Shown here piece after piece: positions 28,061 to 35,924 of a stretch of DNA of 36,053 bases. The notes below the pieces were generated by a model. The model was not told the DNA's origin. It ran no database searches and was given only the letters and a program-made list of their open reading frames with translations. Each line of letters begins with the position of its first letter. Positions within the stretch are counted from its first letter, which is position 1. Both the position numbers and the translations under genes were made by a program. Source of the DNA: an uncultured Clostridia bacterium (GTDB lineage: Bacteria; Bacillota; Clostridia; Christensenellales; UBA3700); NCBI GenBank assembly GCA_945992255.1, contig CAMFVQ010000005.1, positions 1 to 36,053 of the forward strand, read 5' to 3'.

Positions 28061-28699
28061 TTTTATATTGTTTCTGAGCAGTCCCGAAATTATGCCGAGT
28101 ACTGCAAAATCTTGATCAGGTGTAACGATAATATCATTCATCAAGCTGTTTTCAGGGTGAAGTCTTATACAATCTTTTTCCTTGAAAAATCTTTTCAAAG
28201 TAACTTCTTCATTGTTAATTTGGGCAACGACAATGTCGCCATTGTTGGCATAGGCTTGTTGTCTAATTAGCACCATATCGCCATCGAGTATGCCAATATC
28301 CATCATACTATTACCACGGACTTTGAGCAAGAAGCTTCTTTCATCGACATTGAAAAAGTCAGTAGGTAGGGCAAAAGAAGTATCAACTTCCACACCTGCA
28401 AGCAATGGCTCACCGGCTGCAATATTACCCCAAAAAGGTACACGTTCCAAACTTTCATCGAGCTGTGTATTTTGACTTTCATCATCTACAATCTCGATTG
28501 TACGATTTTTGCTTGCTGATTTGCGAATAAGACCATTTTCTTCGAGTTTGTTCAAATAAAACTGTGCCGAAGCGGTTGACTTGAATCCCAAAGAATTGCA
28601 AATTTCACGCACACTTGGCGGATAGTTATTCTTTGCAATAAAGTCTTTGATAAACTGATATGTAAGCTCAAGTTTTTGAGCGGATTTTGAATATGTCAT
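28058..28699 (-). CDS. lexA: SOS repressor LexA
   Basis: N-terminal wHTH (YPPSVREICNSLGFKSTASAQFYLNKLEENGLI), cleavage site AAGEP, RGNSMMDIGILDGD (Ser), EVTLKRF (Lys); SD AAGGAGA. Confidence 0.95.
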   Translation of the reverse strand: MTYSKSAQKLELTYQFIKDFIAKNNYPPSVREICNSLGFKSTASAQFYLNKLEENGLIRKSASKNRTIEIVDDESQNTQLDESLERVPFWGNIAAGEPLLAGVEVDTSFALPTDFFNVDERSFLLKVRGNSMMDIGILDGDMVLIRQQAYANNGDIVVAQINNEEVTLKRFFKEKDCIRLHPENSLMNDIIVTPDQDFAVLGIISGLLRNNIK

Positions 28700-28722
28700 A
28701 GCTTTCTCCTTGTGTAAATTTT

Positions 28723-28736
28723 AGCACATATGTTTG
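28723..28736 (-). promoter_or_regulatory. Candidate LexA operator upstream of lexA
   Basis: Reverse complement CAAACATATGTGCT resembles the Firmicute LexA box CGAACATATGTTCG; 24 nt upstream of the lexA ATG. Confidence 0.4.
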
Positions 28737-29194
28737 TTTTTGGCAAGCCATTTATAAAAATTTGTTGCAAAAATCTACATTTTTTACAATTTTTCTTCTA
28801 TATTTTCGACATTGAGTAATTTTTTGTTCACAATTATTAAACTATTTTTTGATTTTGATTGATTATATCGCACATTTTTTCTATGATATATTTGATTATA
28901 TTATATAGATTATTTTGTATGTATTGTTTTATTGCAAAATGACTTTGGCAAATGTTCTAACTAGACAAAAAATTACTGAGATAAATCAATACATATCAAA
29001 CTCAATTCCATCTTTTAGTATAATTGTATTTTTCGACAAGATTTTCCTCAAATTCGCACAAAAAATATGGATAAAACAACATATATCTAGGTCATTTTCA
29101 ACATTATATAATAGCATATGTTGCACAAAATCCGCATAAAATGGTTTAAAATGTTAAAACAAGCAAATGGGTAAGAGTAGCAAACGAATACATA

Positions 29195-30271
29195 TCAATT
29201 ATTTTTATCTATATCATCATCGTTATCATTTTTTCGCAAAACAACTTGCAAAGAAGCATTTTTCTTGATCTCTTCACTCATGGCAGCATAATGTTTTTTG
29301 GTTGTGTTAATATCTTTATGACCTAGCACTTCCGCCACGACATAAATATCGCCAGTTTCTTGGTAGAGCGATGTGCCGTATGTACTTCTTAACTTGTGTG
29401 GGGTGATATTTTTAAGTGGTGATATGATTTTTGCATACTTTTTTACAATATTTTCGATCGTACGCACGTTGATTCGCTTGTTTTGAAGCGACACAAACAT
29501 AGCGGGTTCGTTGTCGAGCTTTTCGTTTTCGGCACGCTCATCGAGATAATCGAGCAAAGCAATCGCAACTTCGTCCGAAAAGTACAAAATGGTCTGATTG
29601 CCACCTTTGCGAGTGATTTTGAAAGCATTGTTGTTGAAGTCAATATCATCGATATTGAGTCCCACCAGCTCACTAATTCTTATGCCAGTACCAAGAAAGA
29701 GTGTAATTATCGCATTGTCACGCTTGGCGGTTTTTTCGTGGAAAGCTATTTGTTTGCCTTGAAGTCCTATGCCATCTTCCACTACACCAAGCAAGTCCTC
29801 GACCTCGTTATTTTCGAGCCTGATGATAGGTTTTTCAACAAGTTTTGGGGTCAAAACTTTTGCAGCTTGGTCGCTAGGAATGTTGTCTTTGTTGTAATTA
29901 TACTTAAAAAATGACTTGATTGATGCCAATTTTCTCGCTTTTGTCTTGAGCGAATTGGAATATTCTTTGCCATCAACAACAAAGTGAGTTAGATAATCTA
30001 AGAACATTTCTATATGTGTTGAGGTGACTTGCGCAAGTTCATCATAGTCAAAATTTTTGACAGGTTTTCCAACAAATTCACATATTTCTGTAGTTAAAAA
30101 ATGAAAAAACAACTTCAAATCACCAGCATATCCAAGCTGAGTAAGTTCAGACGTCCTGCTTGATATACCAACAAAGTATTCGTTGCAAATGTAGGGTAAT
30201 TCTTTACGAATTTCTCTCAATTTCTCGATAGTTTCAATCTTTCTTTGGTCAAAATAAGAGTTGTTTTTCAT
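29195..30271 (-). CDS. Tyrosine recombinase, XerS-like (single-recombinase Xer type)
   Basis: 358 aa with a complete catalytic set: R in GTGIRISELVG, K in TRKGGNQ, HKLR, LGHKD, KHY. N-terminal SAM-like domain and insert before KRDNAIITLFL resemble XerS layout. Confidence 0.88.
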   Translation of the reverse strand: MKNNSYFDQRKIETIEKLREIRKELPYICNEYFVGISSRTSELTQLGYAGDLKLFFHFLTTEICEFVGKPVKNFDYDELAQVTSTHIEMFLDYLTHFVVDGKEYSNSLKTKARKLASIKSFFKYNYNKDNIPSDQAAKVLTPKLVEKPIIRLENNEVEDLLGVVEDGIGLQGKQIAFHEKTAKRDNAIITLFLGTGIRISELVGLNIDDIDFNNNAFKITRKGGNQTILYFSDEVAIALLDYLDERAENEKLDNEPAMFVSLQNKRINVRTIENIVKKYAKIISPLKNITPHKLRSTYGTSLYQETGDIYVVAEVLGHKDINTTKKHYAAMSEEIKKNASLQVVLRKNDNDDDIDKNN

Positions 30272-30277
30272 ACTTAG

Positions 30278-30306
30278 ATTATACTACATTTTACGAATAA
30301 TTTCAA
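30278..30306 (-). promoter_or_regulatory. Predicted sigma-A promoter of the tyrosine recombinase
   Basis: Minus strand: TTGAAA (30306-30301), 17-nt spacer, TATAAT (30283-30278), 6 nt, ATG at 30271. Confidence 0.65.
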
Positions 30307-30359
30307 TATCAATTCAGTAAATTTCAACCATATATAAGATATTTTTTATTCGTAAAATG
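30287..30359. repeat. Perfect 14-bp inverted repeat pair upstream of the recombinase
   Basis: CATTTTACGAATAA (30287-30300) and TTATTCGTAAAATG (30346-30359), 45-bp spacer. Confidence 0.9.
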
Positions 30360-30587
30360 CTTGACAAATTATATCAAACTATCAAGGTAGTCAGATGTTA
30401 TATAAGTATAGCTTATATACAAAATAGCCTTTCTGAAAAGTCTTTAAGAATATAAACAAAACGATTGTAAGAAAAGCAATAAACTAAAAAAAATAAAACA
30501 CAAAATATCAAGCTGCAATTCTAAGCATTTAGATAAATCATATAAAGCATCTTGACAAATTGTTCAGTCTAAACTGATTATCTACTA

Positions 30588-30885
30588 ATGACAACGCCTT
30601 AGAAAAATAGTAAAAAATCCCATGGCCAATTATTCATTGAAAGTTGATTTTTTGCAAATGACAACGTTTTAGAAAACTGGTAAAATTTTCAATAACCAAT
30701 TATTCATTGGAAGTTTATTTTTAGCAAATGGGAACGTTTTAGAAAGCTGGTAAAAATTCCCAACGACCAATTATTCATTGAAAGTCATTTTTCAGCAAAT
30801 GAGAACGCCTAAGAAAACCAACAAAAAATTTCCATAACCAATTATTCGTTTAAAGTTGATTTTCAACAAATAACAACGCCTAAGT
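30588..30885. repeat. Degenerate direct tandem repeat, 70/71-bp unit, 4 full copies plus a partial fifth
   Basis: Units start at 30588, 30658, 30728, 30799 and 30870 (AT(G/A)nnAACG...); conserved CCAATTATTC(A/G)TT core at a 70/71-nt period. Confidence 0.88.
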
Positions 30886-31060
30886 GTACAACTAGCAAGT
30901 AGTAATTGATAGGAGTATTGTATAAAAATATTTTGCAAAGCAGTAAAACATATTTACCAACAAGCCCATAAATCAAAACTACAAATATAAATAATTATAG
31001 ATTATGAAAACTTATAGATAATTATCAAAATGATATTAAATTATAATAATAAATAGCTAT

Positions 31061-31090
31061 CTATTCGCAAAAGTTGTGTTTTGCGAATAG
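31061..31090. other. dif-like recombinase core site (perfect 12-6-12 inverted repeat)
   Basis: CTATTCGCAAAA-GTTGTG-TTTTGCGAATAG; arms share YTATTCGYAAAA with the inverted repeat next to the recombinase gene. Confidence 0.6.
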
Positions 31091-31450
31091 TAAATTCCTG
31101 TCTATTTCACCCAAATTGCCACTCTACACGACTTTCAGTCATATATCTCCTAACATATTTACACCTAAGCATTACCTTATCTATGATTTCGATTATGCAT
31201 ACTCTATTCTCACCACCCCCTCAATATTTGTCCAACCTGCCTATATCTTTTTATTGCACAAAAATGCCCCTTAACATACTCTGACCACATCAAAGTTTTA
31301 CTGTAAACAAAGTGCATCTTATAACTGCACTATTAACCATTTTTATGTCAAATTCTTTCTTTATTTTGTTTTATTTTCCCATATTTTGGCATAATATGCT
31401 CCAAAAAATACATAAAAAGTCAAATTATTAACAAATTTTTTATCTAAATA

Positions 31451-31478
31451 TTGACATAATTGATGATTGTTATATAAT
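31451..31478 (+). promoter_or_regulatory. Sigma-A promoter of the 155-aa ORF
   Basis: TTGACA (31451-31456), 16-nt spacer, TATAAT (31473-31478); SD AAAGGAG before ATG 31511. Confidence 0.75.
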
Positions 31479-31510
31479 ATAAATTAGAATGCAAATAAAG
31501 GAGAAAACAA

Positions 31511-31978
31511 ATGAGATTTTTCAAAATTTTATTTAAGATTATACTTATTCTAGTGTTAGTATTCACTTTCGCTATAGAATATGACATACTCAACTTTGAT
31601 GACGGCTTCAAGTTTGCCAAGTTCGAATCAAGAAGCGAGTTACTTTCCAACTCTGATTTGGATATAAAAACCGCCAAGATTGATTTCTTCCCTATTGTCA
31701 ATCTTTATGTAGTCACAGCCAAAGAGAAAAACGGTCAACCACATATCGTATTTGACACCAAAGCTCACAAGCAATTGCAAGAACTTCAAAGTGGCTCCAA
31801 ACCATCTGATGCCGATGCTAAAGATTTAGCTTATCTAGCTGCTTTAGCTGCTATTAACGAATCAGGTCTAAATGTTGGACACAATGCAACTCACCCACTT
31901 GTTTATATAGTTGTACTATTTGGACTTTTGATGATTCCTACCAAGAAGATTCGCAAGCCAGTCAACTCAAGAAGATAA
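31511..31978 (+). CDS. Hypothetical small membrane protein with N- and C-terminal hydrophobic segments
   Basis: 155 aa; own promoter, SD and terminator; no family recognised. Confidence 0.75.
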   Translation: MRFFKILFKIILILVLVFTFAIEYDILNFDDGFKFAKFESRSELLSNSDLDIKTAKIDFFPIVNLYVVTAKEKNGQPHIVFDTKAHKQLQELQSGSKPSDADAKDLAYLAALAAINESGLNVGHNATHPLVYIVVLFGLLMIPTKKIRKPVNSRR

Positions 31979-31994
31979 CCAAATATTGATATTT

Positions 31995-32020
31995 GCCCCG
32001 ACTCGTTCGGGGCTTTTGTT
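31995..32020 (+). terminator. Rho-independent terminator
   Basis: GCCCCGA-CTCGT-TCGGGGC followed by TTTTGTTT. Confidence 0.88.
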
Positions 32021-32138
32021 TACTATTTTTCCAAAATAGTCTTACAATTATTCCAATATAATATCTTTTTTATAACTTTTACTTGGATAATCTTGATTTT
32101 TTTATAATAATATAGTATCATTTTCTTAGAGGTATTTT

Positions 32139-33440
32139 ATGGATAACAATGCAAATATTGATTTGATAAGAAGCCATGTCGACACCATAGTTTTGCGTTC
32201 TTTACTGAACGAAGACAAATACGGCTTGGAGATTCTTAACGAAATCAAAGATAAAAGCGAAGGTCTTTTCACACTCAAACAAGCTACTCTTTACAACTGC
32301 TTGAAAAGACTCGAAAAACAAGGTTTTATACGCTCTTACAAAGGTGCTATGTCCAATGGCGCCCAAAGAGTTTATTATTCACTAGAAGAATTGGGCAAAG
32401 ATTTTGTTCTCAATGACCAATATCAATGGGAATATAGCCGTACAATCCTCAACAATTTGTTGTCCAACAAAGACTATGATCCCAATTCTACTCCACCATT
32501 TGATGCATCTTCATTGCGTCCTATGACTCGTAGACAACCCCAACCAAGAACAACGGCTGCAAGTGAACTCGGTGATGAGCCACTAGAAGAGATTGAGGAC
32601 GATTACACCACCCCTGTTGTGCAGTCCGCTCCTACCCAATCTATTCCAACTCAGCCAAGCCAACCTGTCTACCAACCTCAACCAGTTCCAGAAATGCCAA
32701 TTCTAAGACACGAACACACCTTCCAATCGGCTTTCAACTTTGATGACAAGGACAATTCGACATACTCTAGACAAGAGCCTCCGACATACACCCCCATCGA
32801 CAAAGACCAGCCAAGTGTCAACTATATCTCAAGTTTTGAGAGCATTTACAACAACAGTGGCAGTACAGTAGTTGAGCCAACAAGGACACTAGAATATACC
32901 ACCAGCGATGAAAACTTTGATTATTTGTCGGTAAGCGAGCTAAAAAACAAGTTCGCTCGAGAGGGTTACACAATCCGACCATACATCAAGAAAAACACGA
33001 CACAATATTATACCGGCAAATATTATCACCCAAATAAGCTATTGCTTACAACCTCGTTGATTATGTTTGCAATATTGCTCATCGAGATCTTGTCCATACA
33101 TTTTGGATTGCATCTAAAGAACACTCCGGCACTCATCGGAGTTGTATGTGCAAGTATGCTATTCCCTGCATTTTCAGGCATAAAAATGGCACTCGATCCC
33201 AACAAACGTTCGCTAGCTCAGTTCAATCTAAAAACTAGCTTAATCAACTCATTGATATTTATCATCAATATGATTATCATAATACTCATTGTTGGACATT
33301 TGGGCTTCAAAGCCAACTTTGAAGATATCAGCACAATGGTCAAACCAATATTCGTTCCACTAGGAATGTTGTTGAATATTCCACTAGCGATAGTAATATA
33401 TGATTTACTGTTCCGCTCAAAATATTTTCATATCAACTAA
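32139..33440 (+). CDS. PadR-family wHTH regulator fused to a C-terminal multi-TM domain
   Basis: N-terminal LRSLLNEDKYGLEILNEIKDKSEGLFTLKQATLYNCLKRLEKQGFI (PadR); P/Q/T-rich linker; C-terminal hydrophobic helices from about residue 305. Confidence 0.82.
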   Translation: MDNNANIDLIRSHVDTIVLRSLLNEDKYGLEILNEIKDKSEGLFTLKQATLYNCLKRLEKQGFIRSYKGAMSNGAQRVYYSLEELGKDFVLNDQYQWEYSRTILNNLLSNKDYDPNSTPPFDASSLRPMTRRQPQPRTTAASELGDEPLEEIEDDYTTPVVQSAPTQSIPTQPSQPVYQPQPVPEMPILRHEHTFQSAFNFDDKDNSTYSRQEPPTYTPIDKDQPSVNYISSFESIYNNSGSTVVEPTRTLEYTTSDENFDYLSVSELKNKFAREGYTIRPYIKKNTTQYYTGKYYHPNKLLLTTSLIMFAILLIEILSIHFGLHLKNTPALIGVVCASMLFPAFSGIKMALDPNKRSLAQFNLKTSLINSLIFIINMIIIILIVGHLGFKANFEDISTMVKPIFVPLGMLLNIPLAIVIYDLLFRSKYFHIN

Positions 33441-33454
33441 AATAAATCAATGTA

Positions 33455-33478
33455 ATAAGGCGAAAGCCTTATTTTTTT
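33455..33478 (+). terminator. Rho-independent terminator
   Basis: ATAAGGC-GAAA-GCCTTAT followed by T6. Confidence 0.85.
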
Positions 33479-33495
33479 GCTAAAAATCATAATTC

Positions 33496-34473
33496 TTATC
33501 TATCTTTCTTGTCTTTGGTATAAAAAGCTCTATCGATTTTACTCTTTTTTCCTTTGCTGCACAATCTATTTTTTAGTTTATCACACCATTTTATTAGATA
33601 TTGCTCGATTTTTTCGCCATATTTCCAGCCAAGCACAAACAACCCAACCACACCAACAATCACCAATGCCCACACAACCAACCCCCAACCACTAAAAGGA
33701 ATTGACACAAGCCCTTTGAACACGCCAGACAACGCAAGTATGGTAACAGGTCGCACAAGCATCATCATCAAGAAAAATCCGCCGTAAGTCATAGTGGTGA
33801 CTCCTGCCAAAATACATAGAAAATCATCAGGAAAAAACGGCAACAAAAACATTATAAACAACATAAATTTGTCTCGGCCTTTTACAATATGCAAATATCT
33901 CTCGAAGCTATCTTGCCCACCAATCCACACAAACAGCTTGCTTCCCAGTTTTCTTCCAAGGAAAAATGCAAACATCGAGCCTGCCACAACACCAATATTG
34001 CTTAGCAAAAAGCTTTTCCATACACCAAACAATGCCACTCCTGCCAATGTGGTGATTGCTGATGGAATAGGCACAATCGTAACCTGCAAAAACTGCACCA
34101 CTACAAACACAATGGCAGAAACATTGCCATATCTAGCCAAAAATTCTTCCAGCAGCTCTTGACTAAAAAATACTTTCAACAAGTCATATCTGAGTGCAAC
34201 ATAATACAACAATCCCAAAAATATTATCGTAATATCAACCAATATCGCCAGTCTACTTAGGAATTGCTTTCGCACAAAAATTGATACAATTGTCAACACA
34301 ATCATCACAATATCGCAAGCTATATATCCAGCAAGATTATACCAATCACAATCAAGCCGCCAAACAAAATAGCACAAAATCCCACATACGGCAATGCTTA
34401 TACAGCTTATGATATAGAAAATCTTTTTATCAAAACCAAAGTTGGACTCACTCATATAATATATTATAGTCAC
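33496..34473 (-). CDS. TVP38/TMEM64 (DedA/VTT-domain) family membrane protein
   Basis: 325 aa multi-TM; TIVPIPSAITTLAGVALFGVWKSFLLSNIGVVAGSMFAFFLGRKLG and FLLPFFPDDFLCILAGVT match the VTT domain. Confidence 0.88.
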   Translation of the reverse strand: MTIIYYMSESNFGFDKKIFYIISCISIAVCGILCYFVWRLDCDWYNLAGYIACDIVMIVLTIVSIFVRKQFLSRLAILVDITIIFLGLLYYVALRYDLLKVFFSQELLEEFLARYGNVSAIVFVVVQFLQVTIVPIPSAITTLAGVALFGVWKSFLLSNIGVVAGSMFAFFLGRKLGSKLFVWIGGQDSFERYLHIVKGRDKFMLFIMFLLPFFPDDFLCILAGVTTMTYGGFFLMMMLVRPVTILALSGVFKGLVSIPFSGWGLVVWALVIVGVVGLFVLGWKYGEKIEQYLIKWCDKLKNRLCSKGKKSKIDRAFYTKDKKDR

Positions 34474-34591
34474 ACAAAACTAAAATATTATACTAAGAAA
34501 ATATATAATATAGTTCCAATTTAGCTATCAAATTAGAATTATAATAACAATATTATAATGAATGATTATTCTATAATCGAAAAATGTAAAA

Positions 34592-34616
34592 AATAATCTC
34601 GCACAAAAGTGCGAGA
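34592..34616 (-). terminator. Rho-independent terminator after rnhA
   Basis: TCTCGCAC-AAAA-GTGCGAGA; T-rich tract downstream on the minus strand. Confidence 0.8.
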
Positions 34617-34619
34617 ATA

Positions 34620-35063
34620 TTAGTTGTTAGAATGTTCTTTTATTGCGGTTGTTGCCAACTGGTCGCAACGATTGTTGAACTCATTGTCAGCATGCCCTTT
34701 CACTTTGACAAATTGGTAGTCGTGCTTTTCTAGTTCTATAAGCAAACTTTTCCACAGATCTTCATTTTTTACAGGTTGCTTTGAGGCTGTTTTCCAATTA
34801 TTCTTTTGCCAACTTGTTATCCAACCATCTAAGAAAGCATTGCACACATAAGCCGAATCACTATATATTTTCAATTGGCAAGGCTGATTGAGTTGGCGTA
34901 GTGCCTGAATCACTGCAAACAACTCCATTCTGTTGTTGGTCGTATCTTTGCAGTATCCGGAAATCTCTTTGGTATGTCCGTTATACATAAGCACAGCGCC
35001 CCAACCACCAAGTCCAGGATTGCCAGAACATGCGCCATCGGTATATATTGTCACATTTTTCAT
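34620..35063 (-). CDS. rnhA: Ribonuclease HI
   Basis: YTDGACSGNPGLGGWGAVLMY, NNRMELFAVIQAL, YSDSAYVCNAF, KVKGHADNEFNNRCD. Confidence 0.95.
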   Translation of the reverse strand: MKNVTIYTDGACSGNPGLGGWGAVLMYNGHTKEISGYCKDTTNNRMELFAVIQALRQLNQPCQLKIYSDSAYVCNAFLDGWITSWQKNNWKTASKQPVKNEDLWKSLLIELEKHDYQFVKVKGHADNEFNNRCDQLATTAIKEHSNN

Positions 35064-35845
35064 TTACTTAATTCCTCACTTCTCTTCTTGCATTTTTCTA
35101 TGCCCTTAGCTATGGCAACATTTACCTTATCTTCTCCAAACGAGTTGATAGCCTGAATAGTAGTACCGCCCTTAGAGCATACCTTGTTAATCAACAAGTC
35201 CAAGCTATCGCTAGTATTTTCCACCATTTTGATTGCCCCTTTGAAAGTTTGCATAGTAAGAACTTTGCTATCTTCCTCGCTCAGTCCGCCTTGCACGCCG
35301 GCATCAATCATCGATTTGATAAAATAATACACATAAGCCGGTCCGCTACCGCTTATTGAAGTCATACTATCGAATAGTTTTTCATCCAAGAACAAAACTT
35401 TTCCTGTGCTTGCAAAAATTGATGAAACAAAGTCATTGATTTCTTGTTCATAATCATTTGCGGCAATGACATTCATTCCCTCACAAACCATACAAGGAGC
35501 ATTCGGCATAACTCGCAAAATTTTGGCGGTAGTATCAAGCTTATTCTCCAAAGTCTGAACAGATTTACCTGCCATAATGCTGACTATTGCCTTGGCGTTG
35601 ATTCTAGGAAAATCCGCACAAATCTCATCAAAAACTTGTGGCTTGATTGCCAATATTATGTATGAGCATTTCTCGAAAATATCTTGATTGTTCGCCGTTA
35701 TCTCGATTCCCTCGAAACTTCCGCCTTTTCGGTTGGACATAAGTATCTCATCAGCACCCAAAATATTGCTATCTATGATGCCTTTTGCAATAGCTTGAGC
35801 CATATTTCCAGCTCCAACGAAGCCAAGTTGATATTTTTCTCTCAT
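35060..35845 (-). CDS. proC: Pyrroline-5-carboxylate reductase
   Basis: GFVGAGNMAQAIAKGI, MPNAPCMVCEGMNVI, SGSGPAYVYYFIKSMIDAGVQGGL, KGGTTIQAI. Confidence 0.95.
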   Translation of the reverse strand: MREKYQLGFVGAGNMAQAIAKGIIDSNILGADEILMSNRKGGSFEGIEITANNQDIFEKCSYIILAIKPQVFDEICADFPRINAKAIVSIMAGKSVQTLENKLDTTAKILRVMPNAPCMVCEGMNVIAANDYEQEINDFVSSIFASTGKVLFLDEKLFDSMTSISGSGPAYVYYFIKSMIDAGVQGGLSEEDSKVLTMQTFKGAIKMVENTSDSLDLLINKVCSKGGTTIQAINSFGEDKVNVAIAKGIEKCKKRSEELSK

Positions 35846-35881
35846 ATTTCACTCCTTTTGGATTAAAGTTGGACAAAGTTG

Positions 35882-35910
35882 TTGACACTTCCCTACTTTT
35901 TATATATAAT
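35882..35910 (+). promoter_or_regulatory. Consensus sigma-A promoter of tRNA-Trp
   Basis: TTGACA-N17-TATAAT, exact consensus. Confidence 0.85.
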
Positions 35911-35924
35911 AATTAAGTAAGTTT

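Noticed and set aside
30588-30885. CRISPR array
   Set aside because: Similarity extends over the full 70/71-bp unit, with no unique spacers alternating with constant repeats, and there are no cas genes in the window.
29195-31090. Recombinase as part of a prophage, ICE or integron
   Set aside because: No phage, conjugation, relaxase or cassette genes nearby, no tRNA-associated att duplication seen; flanking genes are housekeeping.
31061-31090. Palindrome as a rho-independent terminator
   Set aside because: No T-tract on either side and low-GC arms; the nearest gene on either side is 420-790 bp away.
31074-31284. Two overlapping short ORFs (66 and 67 aa)
   Set aside because: No SD, both begin within or next to the dif-like palindrome, low-complexity composition and mutually overlapping frames.
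33477-34162. Plus-strand ORFs over 33.5-34.2 kb
   Set aside because: Antisense to the well-supported TVP38/DedA-family gene; Thr/Asn/Pro-rich shadow translations.
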